Shown here in pieces: positions 1 to 7,616 of a stretch of 40,318 bases of DNA. A program made the translations under genes and the position numbers. Below the pieces are notes generated by a model, which was not told the DNA's origin, did no database searches, and saw only the letters and a program-made list of their open reading frames with translations. The stretch comes from an uncultured Prolixibacteraceae bacterium. Its GTDB lineage: Bacteria > Bacteroidota > Bacteroidia > Bacteroidales > Prolixibacteraceae. The stretch spans positions 1-40,318 of the forward strand of contig CAILJH010000274.1 of NCBI GenBank assembly GCA_903834475.1, in the 5' to 3' direction. The number at the start of each line of letters is the position of its first letter. Position 1 is the first letter of the stretch.

Positions 1-29
1 ACAGAAAATTTCGGTAATTTTATCGATGC

Positions 30-102
30 TAAACATAGGGATAAATATTAGTTATATATTTGATTGTTAGATGTTTAAATATATAAAATATCCCTATGTT
101 TA
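30..102. repeat. Nested inverted repeat (long AT-rich hairpin)
   Basis: A perfect 14-bp inverted repeat pairs 30-43 with 89-102 (TAAACATAGGGATA and its reverse complement). Inside it a second perfect 10-bp inverted repeat pairs 52-61 with 77-86. The two stems could stack with an asymmetric internal loop (44-51 against 87-88). It lies about 50 bp beyond the stop codon of the DUF5107 gene, so it may end that transcript, but no T-run follows on the minus strand. It could also be an operator of a gene to the left of the window. Confidence 0.55.
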
Positions 103-150
103 CAAACTATTTCTAATATTTCTTACATCGAACTCACGTTAGTTTAGAAA

Positions 151-3100
151 CTAAAATTGAAATAATTCAATTTTGGCACTTAGAAAGTCTGGTGAAATTT
201 GCAGAGCAGCATTAAACTCTTCTTTCGCCTTTGTTTTATCGCCGAGTCCCAAATACCCCAAGCCGGATAGATAATGTTGGAAAGCTCTGTCATCAAGGGA
301 AGGAAGTTTTTTAGCGCTAATAAATTGATAGTCATTATCGCCGGAATCTCTGGCAACCATATTCTTGTCTTTATCCGAAAGCTCACTAAATGTTGTTTTC
401 ACATCTGCTTTTGGATGAATTTTTTGGCGGGCCATTGCAGCAAAATATCGCTGAGTTTGCCTGTTTTCAATTTCGCGCATTCTCCATGGAGTGTTCTTCA
501 AAGTATCTGAGGCCGCAACTTCTTTCCACAATTGAACTGCATTTTCCTTTTTGCCAAGGGCATCAAAAGCACAGCCCATCCAGTACTTAATTTGATCTAA
601 ACGGGAACTTGAGCCCTCGGCACGTAAATTTTCCGGCGGAACCAGTGCTGTCTGAAAGTCAGTCAGTGCGTTCTGATATTGTTTCTTTTTGAGGTAATTC
701 AGGCCTCTGATCAAGTGCGCATCTGCCCATGCCTGTCCGGTGTTGAATGCATTACCACCTTCCCAAATGCTGAAAGTACGGCCTTTCAGGAGCGAAATAG
801 ATTCATCGGTTTTACCGGCAAAGATTTTGAGATTGATCATTGCTCCAAGGGCATCGTCTTTTTTCATGACTACCTTTTGGTTCTTTTCGAGCAAAGCCAA
901 ACGCTTTTCTACCGGAGTGCCTTCTGATTTATAGAGCTGGTCGAGTTCCGCAAAATGGGTCGGATAAGGATTCGGAACACTTATGGCTTTTTCGAGACAG
1001 TCAATGGCTTTGTTTTTTGATCCTTCAGCGGTCTGGTGTGAATAGGCAATAGCCAGATTTCTCCAGGTGATTGAGGCATTGGGATCTGATTCGGAAGATT
1101 TTTTCCATAGGGCAATGGCTTCTTCAGGTTGCCAATCGTACAGCAAATTTCCCAGATAATATGGTGCACGAGCGTCCGTTGGGTTTGCCACAATTGCACT
1201 TCGAAGGACTCCGATAAGCTCCTGCTGAAATGGGAAAACATAGTCCGGTGGTTGCAGACTGGCTTGCTTGCGGTAATCCATTGCTTTTTGAGAATCTCCC
1301 AGCATTTCGGCAAGGTACCCAAGATAATAGTACACCAGCGGCGAAATTTTTGTTTTGTCTTTTGTTTGCTTAATTAATTCTGATAAAACTACCATGCCAT
1401 CATTCCAAAGCCCGCTGTTGGAATATCCGGCGGCAATTTCTTCCGCATTATTCGGATAGTTAATTAAGGTTGAAAAAAGCGTTTTCGCGGAATTGGCATC
1501 TTTGGAAGCAAGCCAATGCTCAGCCATCAATTGTGCATCAAGCGGATCGCATTTTTCTTTGGCAAAAGCAATTAGTTTCTGAGCCTCCTCATTCCGGTTG
1601 AAATGGCGCAGCAAAGCAGCTTTCAGCACATACGCGCGAACATTGTAAGCATTGGCATCCAGCGCATGATTGACATGATCGAGCGCGGTGGAATATTTTC
1701 CTTGTAATGAAGCAATTTCGGCCAGCGAGTAATAAGCTGGTCCTTTCCATTCCTGTTTCCATGTTGCTTTGTAAAAAGCGGTATATGCTTCGTCAAAACG
1801 TCCCTGTCCTTTCAGCGCTACTCCCAGATAATAAATTGGTTCAACATCTTTTGGAGTTGTATATTGAGCCGTAAGCCGCTCAATGGCCTTTTTAAAATAC
1901 TTTTCAGCAAGAATATATTTTGCATTTCTCAAACATAATCGGCCTATTCCGGTATTTGCGGCAACGTTTCCCGAATCGCGACGAAGTGCTTCTTCCCAAT
2001 ACGGGTCGGCATCAAGTGTCGGGTTATGAAACTGGTCGATTCGTTGCCCTGACAGGAAAAGTTCCTCATCATTTTTAATCTGCGCAGGTTCTTTGGGTTC
2101 AGTATAACCAACAGGTTTTGGCGTTGGCTGAAGGATAATCGGATAATAAGCGATCAATTCACGTCCTCCGGCTGAAATCGAGGCGCGGAGTTTATGTTCA
2201 TCCTGACCTGCAGTTATGGCAGTTTGCCTGGCGTAAGGTTTCCCGGGATTGATCGATATGTGCTCTTCAGAAAGTATTTTATCTCCTGCTTTGAGTGTTA
2301 CCGTGGCATCGGAGTATGCTTTTGTAGTATAAAACCCATAGTTGATTTTACCATCTTTTACATCAAAATTAACCGCGGCATCCAGATTGGCATTTTTTAC
2401 ACCGTCGATACCTCGAAATGGGAAAAGTGACATGACAAACGAACGCTCTTCGTTAGGCTGTAGCCAGGAATAATCGGGCTGATTGTCGGAATATGCACCA
2501 ACCATGATTTCAAGATATGGTCCGTCGTCGTCAGTAAGGATTTTATCCCACATATTTCCGACACCCCAGGTAAAGAATTTTTTGCCTGCTACAATGTTGT
2601 GATCGGCAATATTCAGTATTCCGGCGTTTTTACCATGATCGTACCCGGCAACAAAATCATCCTCATAATTCACGGCAAACCACGAATTTGAGCTTTTGTT
2701 ATTCTTGTACCAGCTCACATCAACGCCGTCAACCAGCGGCCAGGGCTGAAAATTGCGTTTGCTGTGGCCCGTTGACCATTGTGTACTTGGCGGAAAAATT
2801 ACCTGATAATCTTTATTGATCGACACTGCAATATTGGCAAAGCAAAGCATGGTGTTTTCTACCGGCGTGCGGTTGATGATTTTTACATTGCATTCAACAA
2901 TTGAGCTACCTGGCCGGAGTGTGTATCCAACAGCCCAGCGCATGCGGTGACGGATTTCGAGTTCACCAACCCAAATCGTTTTGCTGCCGTCGGCGCCTTC
3001 TTCAATGCTGTATTGAACCGGAATAAATGTACTTGCCCTGTGATGATGAGGCACATTCCACTCAACTCCTCCGGAAATCCAGGCACCGGTTAACCCGATA

Positions 3101-3477
3101 AGCGCTGGTTTAATGACGTGTTGCGGATATATGAAATTGTAATTGTTTGTCTTATCGACAGCAGAAAACAATCTTCCTCCCAATTCGGGCAACACGCTAA
3201 TTTTTACATATTCGTTTTCAAGGTAGATCAAATGATAGGTTTTGTCCCCTTTCTTGTTGGTAAGGTTATCATAGAGCGGATAAGGATAGATTCGTTGTTC
3301 AGCACCCTGAGTTCCTCTTCCAAAGAAAAACATTGGATTAGGCTCAGGTGGCCCGGATAGATAAGTCGGGATATTTTCATCCACTTCGCGCACAGTAACG
3401 GGTGATTGTGCAAAAGTACTAAGTGAAGCAAATAGCAACACTAAGCTGATGAAGTTAGTAATTGGTTGGCTTTTCAT
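151..3477 (-). CDS. DUF5107 and TPR-repeat protein, exported
   Basis: The 1108-residue product starts with a Sec signal peptide (about residues 1-23, ending FAQ). Residues of about 40-345 match the DUF5107 family, whose members look like galactose-mutarotase-type beta-sandwiches; visible signatures include PELGGRLFSAVDK and SGGVEWNVPHHHR. The rest, about 485-1105, is a long series of tetratricopeptide repeats (for example PIYYLGVALKGQGRFDEAY and HYLSGLGYLGLGDKTKAKEE). Proteins of this build are common in glycan-degradation loci of Bacteroidota and Gram-positive bacteria, but I know of no firm biochemical role. It is probably periplasmic and acts on, or holds, a sugar ligand. The gene stands alone, with about 270 bp of upstream sequence containing a gene relic. 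The family call is secure; the function is open. Confidence 0.85.
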   Translation of the reverse strand: MKSQPITNFISLVLLFASLSTFAQSPVTVREVDENIPTYLSGPPEPNPMFFFGRGTQGAEQRIYPYPLYDNLTNKKGDKTYHLIYLENEYVKISVLPELGGRLFSAVDKTNNYNFIYPQHVIKPALIGLTGAWISGGVEWNVPHHHRASTFIPVQYSIEEGADGSKTIWVGELEIRHRMRWAVGYTLRPGSSIVECNVKIINRTPVENTMLCFANIAVSINKDYQVIFPPSTQWSTGHSKRNFQPWPLVDGVDVSWYKNNKSSNSWFAVNYEDDFVAGYDHGKNAGILNIADHNIVAGKKFFTWGVGNMWDKILTDDDGPYLEIMVGAYSDNQPDYSWLQPNEERSFVMSLFPFRGIDGVKNANLDAAVNFDVKDGKINYGFYTTKAYSDATVTLKAGDKILSEEHISINPGKPYARQTAITAGQDEHKLRASISAGGRELIAYYPIILQPTPKPVGYTEPKEPAQIKNDEELFLSGQRIDQFHNPTLDADPYWEEALRRDSGNVAANTGIGRLCLRNAKYILAEKYFKKAIERLTAQYTTPKDVEPIYYLGVALKGQGRFDEAYTAFYKATWKQEWKGPAYYSLAEIASLQGKYSTALDHVNHALDANAYNVRAYVLKAALLRHFNRNEEAQKLIAFAKEKCDPLDAQLMAEHWLASKDANSAKTLFSTLINYPNNAEEIAAGYSNSGLWNDGMVVLSELIKQTKDKTKISPLVYYYLGYLAEMLGDSQKAMDYRKQASLQPPDYVFPFQQELIGVLRSAIVANPTDARAPYYLGNLLYDWQPEEAIALWKKSSESDPNASITWRNLAIAYSHQTAEGSKNKAIDCLEKAISVPNPYPTHFAELDQLYKSEGTPVEKRLALLEKNQKVVMKKDDALGAMINLKIFAGKTDESISLLKGRTFSIWEGGNAFNTGQAWADAHLIRGLNYLKKKQYQNALTDFQTALVPPENLRAEGSSSRLDQIKYWMGCAFDALGKKENAVQLWKEVAASDTLKNTPWRMREIENRQTQRYFAAMARQKIHPKADVKTTFSELSDKDKNMVARDSGDNDYQFISAKKLPSLDDRAFQHYLSGLGYLGLGDKTKAKEEFNAALQISPDFLSAKIELFQF

Positions 3478-3548
3478 TTATTGGTTGGTTTAACAGGTTT
3501 GTCAAACTAAAGTAACTTATACTTCAGTTAATTTCAAAATAAGATTGA

Positions 3549-3713
3549 AAATATCCTATTTGCTTTTCAGGAAACGGCGAAGGACTAACTGCAAACGAAG
3601 GATTAATAAATTGTGCCATTGGTCTTCGAAAACTCATGCCAATAGCCGAAAAATATGGTGTTACTTTAATCATTGAACTTCTGAACACCAATGATCGTAA
3701 AGATTATATTTAA
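3549..3713 (+). pseudogene. Relic of a hydroxypyruvate isomerase-like (sugar isomerase/epimerase) gene
   Basis: Reading the plus strand in the frame of 3570, about 55 codons after a TGA give ICFSGNGEGLTANEGLINCA, then GLRKLMPIAEKYGVTLIIEL and LLNTNDRKDYI before a TAA at 3711-3713. This is the pattern of the middle of TIM-barrel sugar isomerases related to hydroxypyruvate isomerase (xylose isomerase-like/AP endonuclease family 2), where a motif like SGNR..GL, NCA.GLRK..P.AEKYGV and ELLN...HKDY is conserved. Full-length members run to about 260-300 residues, so both ends are missing. There is no start codon or room for the rest: the neighbours are the DUF5107 gene start and the DUF3037 gene end. 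I read it as a remnant of a deleted gene. Confidence 0.7.
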
Positions 3714-3750
3714 TTTGAGCGGAAGTTCTTTGGCTGAGTTTGAAGAGAAG

Positions 3751-4134
3751 TTATCCCACCATTTCAGCAAACAGGGCAGTAAATGTTTTTTCCAGATCAT
3801 CACAAAGACCGGGGTGGGGTCTTGAGGTTTGAATAGATGCACTACGCACCGCGCTGAGCCATCGAAAGCGCTCCGCATGATCGAATGAGGCAATAGGTCC
3901 GCCCTCTTTTTCTCCGTCAGCGATGATGCGGAAAGCCTCGAGGTTTTTGCTGATCTCCTCCAGATCAGCATCAGGCATCAAAGCCCGAATCTTATCTTCG
4001 CAAAGGCGGTACTTCATACGAATGAATTTTTCCTTTTTACAGAAAAAAATCACCCCAGCATTGACGAACTCTTCACGTTCGACTACCGGAACAACCCGTA
4101 CTATGGCATATTCATATTGATGTTTCTGCTGCAT
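3751..4134 (-). CDS. DUF3037 family protein
   Basis: The 127-residue product begins with a poly-Gln/Tyr start and a strand pattern YEYAIVRVVPVVEREEFVNAG followed by VIFFCKKEKF, which is typical of the DUF3037 family. There is no signal peptide, so it should be cytoplasmic. Its start lies 23 bp inside the end of the upstream HipA-like kinase gene (4112-4897), which indicates translational coupling. DUF3037 genes are often found directly next to HipA-like genes; whether the protein is a partner, substrate or antitoxin-like regulator is not known to me. Confidence 0.85.
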   Translation of the reverse strand: MQQKHQYEYAIVRVVPVVEREEFVNAGVIFFCKKEKFIRMKYRLCEDKIRALMPDADLEEISKNLEAFRIIADGEKEGGPIASFDHAERFRWLSAVRSASIQTSRPHPGLCDDLEKTFTALFAEMVG

Positions 4135-4897
4135 CCTGCGCTGTTTGAATAAACTGAGTTGAATAATTTAAGCGGTTGCATAAAAAGGTGAAATAGACGT
4201 TTCTTAATTCCTCAGGGGTTTCGTCCTGCAATTCCCATTGAAGCCATTGGTCGGGTATCATTTGAACGATTTCCCGGATTTTTTCCTCAGTAATCAGCTC
4301 CCTGCAAATTTGGTTTGCCTCTTCCATTTGTGTTGCCTGCAGAAGTAAAACATGATCTTTTATATATAGAAAAGGACTTACAGATTTTTTCTCCCAACCC
4401 TCCCAGTTATATTGAAAATACAGGCAGGACCCATGATCGATCAGCCATAATTCTTTGTGCCACATGAGCATATTGGTATTTCGGAACGAGCGGTCAACAT
4501 TGGTAATCAAACTATCCAACCAAACGATTTTGGAAGCCAGAAGAGGATCTATTTTAGTCACTACCGGATCGTAGGTGAAAGCGCCTGATAGAAAATGCAA
4601 GCCCAGGTTTAAACCTTGACTGGCTTTTAAAAGATCCTGGATCTCCTCATCACCCTCAGAGCGGCCAAAGCATTCGTCCAATTCAGCGAAAACAAGCTCA
4701 GGCACTTTCAACCCCAGGGCACGGGCGAGCTCTCCTCCGATCAATTCAGCAATTAGGGTTTTTACACCATGTCCACCACCTTTAAACTTTACAACATATT
4801 TGAAGTCATCATCGGCTTCTGCCAATGCAGGTAATGAACCGCCTTCCCTAAGGGGTTGCATATACCGGGTGACTGTAACTGTTCGAATTGTATCCAT
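4112..4897 (-). CDS. HipA-like kinase domain protein
   Basis: The product is a cytoplasmic protein of about 261 residues resembling the short HipA-like kinase family (HipA_2 type). The glycine-rich segment VVKFKGGGHGVKTLIAELIG fits the ATP-binding region. TNVDRSFRNTNML fits the catalytic loop with its Asp and Asn, and LWLIDHGSCLYF fits the metal-binding Asp-containing (DFG-like) segment. An upstream ATG at 4957 would add 20 hydrophobic residues, but family members begin near MDTIRTVTVTRY, so I choose 4897. The stop codon (TGA, 4112-4114) lies inside the start of the DUF3037 gene. It lacks the HipA N-terminal domain and no HipB-type DNA-binding partner is seen, so a classical toxin-antitoxin role is not supported. 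Confidence 0.8.
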   Translation of the reverse strand: MDTIRTVTVTRYMQPLREGGSLPALAEADDDFKYVVKFKGGGHGVKTLIAELIGGELARALGLKVPELVFAELDECFGRSEGDEEIQDLLKASQGLNLGLHFLSGAFTYDPVVTKIDPLLASKIVWLDSLITNVDRSFRNTNMLMWHKELWLIDHGSCLYFQYNWEGWEKKSVSPFLYIKDHVLLLQATQMEEANQICRELITEEKIREIVQMIPDQWLQWELQDETPEELRNVYFTFLCNRLNYSTQFIQTAQDAAETSI

Positions 4898-5245
4898 TAT
4901 AGATGGTAAAAGTAAGAAAAAGGGAACACTGATTTTACTGATGTAACTAATTCCCACTGATTATTTAAGGAATACGAATTACACGAATTATGACGAATTA
5001 CACGAAGGCCGGGATTACTTGGATTAGCATTTATTGCGACAGTTTTGCTGAGTTGTGAGATTTAGTGCGTTAAAATCAACAAAAATAAATCGCTAAATTG
5101 TTAATAATCTGGAATTTAAAAATATATTCTTATGTAAAAATCAAACAAGTAGCAAGTCTGGCCAAGTCAGAAAAAATTATGATCCAAAATAAATATTTCA
5201 ACTGGCTCAAAGACGAAGCAAAGCCACTAACTTTTAATCCAAAGC
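4898..5245. other. Intergenic region without recognisable gene
   Basis: About 350 bp of AT-rich sequence upstream of the HipA-like gene and beyond the PUL terminator. Apart from the short direct repeat at 4974-5006 I see no gene, RNA or clear promoter match here. Open frames in it are very short and show no family resemblance. Confidence 0.5.
4974..5006. repeat. Short direct repeat ACGAATTACACGAA, two copies
   Basis: The 14-mer ACGAATTACACGAA occurs at 4974-4987 and again at 4993-5006, a 19-bp period. Such GAATTACACGAA-type repeats are scattered in intergenic DNA of many Bacteroidota. I infer no function. Confidence 0.5.
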
Positions 5246-5281
5246 AAATCGACTGATTCATATTTACGAATCAGTCGATTT
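5246..5281 (-). terminator. Hairpin terminator of the SusCD operon
   Basis: A perfect 14-bp inverted repeat (AAATCGACTGATTC at 5246-5259, complement at 5268-5281) with an 8-nt loop lies 30 bp after the stop of the last gene of the operon. The T-run on the minus strand is weak, but position and stem quality support a terminator. Confidence 0.7.
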
Positions 5282-5311
5282 ACTTCCCAAAACAGAATTC
5301 TTGTCAAGTGA

Positions 5312-5875
5312 TTATTCAACTTTCACAAAAACAGGTATGGTTCGCACATTCATATTCACATCAACCACCGTGAGAACGATTTTGTGATAGGACTGTGTAA
5401 TTTTCATCGTTGAACCGTCACTGAAGTAATAGTTTTCGAGCCATGGCGTAGTAACTGCATTGCCGGGAACCACAACCTGTGCTGTAAAGGTGTAACTTTT
5501 TGGTTTTAACGGAATGTCGCCTCCAGGATTCGTGAAATTTATATATTTGGAAAACAACCAGTTGGAATAGCTAATCTCAGCAGTCTTTAAAGCTACATTA
5601 TCGCTGATAACCACGCTGATGTCGACTGTCGAACCTTTGGTCGCCGTTACCGTGGGCAGTGTGATTTTTTCAAGATTTGTTTGCGGAACAAGGCCCCACA
5701 ATAGCAATGAAGATATATTATCGTCAATTACTTTGGTCTGTCCGTTTGCTGAAATCGTAAGCGTTTTACAATCAGGAACCTGATGATCGAGTCCATTGCT
5801 GGTATCTTCAGATGATTCGCATGAAGCCATTCCAAGCGTGAAGACGACTATGGCAATATTGATGATGTGTTTCAT
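5312..5875 (-). CDS. PUL surface lipoprotein, possible glycan-binding protein
   Basis: The product is a lipoprotein of about 187 residues, with a signal peptide and lipobox (TLGMASC) followed by acidic residues (ESSED), which in Bacteroidota favours export to the cell surface. The remainder is beta-rich with an Ig-like pattern: a strand around KGSTVDISVVISDN, then VVPGNAVTTPW and a C-terminal VVDVNMNVRTIPVFVKVE. This resembles DUF4625-type or SusE-type Ig-like modules. I choose the start at 5875 (MKHIINIA) because the upstream Met at 5902 would place nine polar residues before the signal peptide. It is the last gene after SusC-SusD, the usual place for a surface glycan-binding protein. That role is inferred from position. 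Confidence 0.7.
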   Translation of the reverse strand: MKHIINIAIVVFTLGMASCESSEDTSNGLDHQVPDCKTLTISANGQTKVIDDNISSLLLWGLVPQTNLEKITLPTVTATKGSTVDISVVISDNVALKTAEISYSNWLFSKYINFTNPGGDIPLKPKSYTFTAQVVVPGNAVTTPWLENYYFSDGSTMKITQSYHKIVLTVVDVNMNVRTIPVFVKVE

Positions 5876-5916
5876 TTTCTTATGTATTTCTCGGTGAATC
5901 AATGCTTAATTTTATC

Positions 5917-7611
5917 TTATTCCCAACCCGGATTCTGAACAATTGTTTTTCCTGCATTTTGGTATTTCAGAATTTCCCTGCGGGGAATAGGATACCAGTA
6001 CATTTTTGGATCGAAAACGCGTGAATCGGCTTCAAAAACAGTGTAGGTATAACTTCCGGCATTGTCTTTTGTGATACGCATTCCTTTAACCGGTTGGTTT
6101 AATATGGTCTCCGCATCTTTCCAGCGACGTAAATCCCAAAACCGATGTTCCTCGAATGCCAGTTCCAATCTGCGTTCCTGTTTAATGTATTTGCGCATTT
6201 CTGCCTGATCTTTCAACAGTGTTTTATCCGCAGTATCAAATGTCCTCAAATTTGCCCGGTTTCTTAATAAGTCCAGCGCATTGGTGATTGCTGTAAAATT
6301 AGCCACATTATCATATTCGTTAAGCGCTTCGGCATAATTCAAAATAATTTCGGCATAACGCATATATACCCAGGCACGCAGACTGGTATTCCCTTTGGCT
6401 AAATCGAGTGACTGGTCGATGAATTTGCTCATATAATAGCCACTTTTTGTTGCCGTTGGCGAGGAGAAAAGGCCATCTTTTCCCCCAACAAAGGTAGCGA
6501 CAATGGTATCCTTGAGCCGGCTTTCGTTGATAAACGCTGAGTACTTTAGCCGGTCTTCCCTTTTCTTTGGATTTGTCAAACTATAAGGATCTGCCAGATT
6601 GTAATCAACATACCTGTTTTTATAAGTCTTTGCAGTCATACCAAAAGTACCGACCAAATCTTCGGATGGATTCATATATCCTGAACCTTGATAACTAACC
6701 GGATAATTGTTGGTTTCAATGTCATTTCGGTTAAAAGCTCTGGCAGCAAATATAATTTCATTGTTATACAAAGAGGTGAAAATTGTACTCAAGGTACCCA
6801 AGGTGTATTTCTTTGAATCGACAATAACTTTAGCTGCACTGGCTGCACGTTGCCATTTGGTTTTGTCGTTTTCCGGATTATTTAGAGGGCTTGCAGCATA
6901 AAGCAAAATGCGTGATTTAAGAGCCAAAGGAGTCCAGCTGATCGGACGACCTTTATAGCTATCATCAGGATAGGCTGAAGGCATCAAAACTGCTGAAGCA
7001 TCACAATCGTGGACGATAGAATCAACGGCCTGATTGTATGTGATTTGAACACTTGAAAACAATTCATTTTCGTTAAATGGATCAAGAACTTTACTGACGT
7101 AGAATATTTTGCCATATCGTTTCAGTAATTCGAAATGATAGAATGCTCTCAAAAACAGTGCTTGTCCTTTATAATAATTGCGTACGGCAACGCCTTCCTT
7201 ACTTTCAGGAATACTATTTGTTTTTGTAATTATTCCATTCGGCCCCAATTCTTTAAGGAAGATGTTGCATTTTCGAATTCCACGATACATAGTATCCCAA
7301 ACATCATCAGGATTAGTCGTTGCATTGATCGCATTTTTATTGAACAGGTTTATAGGCGAACCGGAGTTGGAACAAACACCCTCGTCGCAGGCAGCTGCCA
7401 GCATGGCACCACCAAACCGGGAATAACCATCGGGTAATTCGTTGTAGGCATTGTTCAGAAATCCGGGAGCATCATGTACATCTGCGAAGAGTTGTTCGTA
7501 GGTTAATTTGGTATCAACAGCAGGGTCTTTGTCGAGATAATCAGTGCAGGACTGCATAAAAAACAAAGAAAGGATTGCCAACGATATTTTAATTAGTTTT
7601 TTCATATTCAT
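5917..7611 (-). CDS. susD: SusD/RagB family outer-membrane lipoprotein (pair 1)
   Basis: The 564-residue product has a lipoprotein signal with lipobox near residues 16-22 (FFMQSC) followed by TDYLDKDP, a typical SusD start. Helical TPR-like segments follow (for example GQALFLRAFYHFELLKRYG), then the RagB/SusD C-terminal signature (RRLELAFEEHRFWDLRRWKD) and the usual ending IPRREILKYQNAG...NPGWE. SusD proteins cap the SusC transporter at the cell surface and bind oligosaccharides. The start lies 5 bp after the stop of the upstream SusC gene, so the two are co-transcribed. Length is normal for the family. Confidence 0.95.
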   Translation of the reverse strand: MNMKKLIKISLAILSLFFMQSCTDYLDKDPAVDTKLTYEQLFADVHDAPGFLNNAYNELPDGYSRFGGAMLAAACDEGVCSNSGSPINLFNKNAINATTNPDDVWDTMYRGIRKCNIFLKELGPNGIITKTNSIPESKEGVAVRNYYKGQALFLRAFYHFELLKRYGKIFYVSKVLDPFNENELFSSVQITYNQAVDSIVHDCDASAVLMPSAYPDDSYKGRPISWTPLALKSRILLYAASPLNNPENDKTKWQRAASAAKVIVDSKKYTLGTLSTIFTSLYNNEIIFAARAFNRNDIETNNYPVSYQGSGYMNPSEDLVGTFGMTAKTYKNRYVDYNLADPYSLTNPKKREDRLKYSAFINESRLKDTIVATFVGGKDGLFSSPTATKSGYYMSKFIDQSLDLAKGNTSLRAWVYMRYAEIILNYAEALNEYDNVANFTAITNALDLLRNRANLRTFDTADKTLLKDQAEMRKYIKQERRLELAFEEHRFWDLRRWKDAETILNQPVKGMRITKDNAGSYTYTVFEADSRVFDPKMYWYPIPRREILKYQNAGKTIVQNPGWE

Positions 7612-7616
7612 CCTGA

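Noticed and set aside
4112-4957. HipA-like gene starting at 4957
   Set aside because: The extra 20 hydrophobic residues have no counterpart in this cytoplasmic family; the internal Met at 4897 matches the usual start.
5179-5256. A 25-codon open frame (MIQNKYFNWLKDEAKP...)
   Set aside because: Too short, no family resemblance, and it ends inside the terminator stem.
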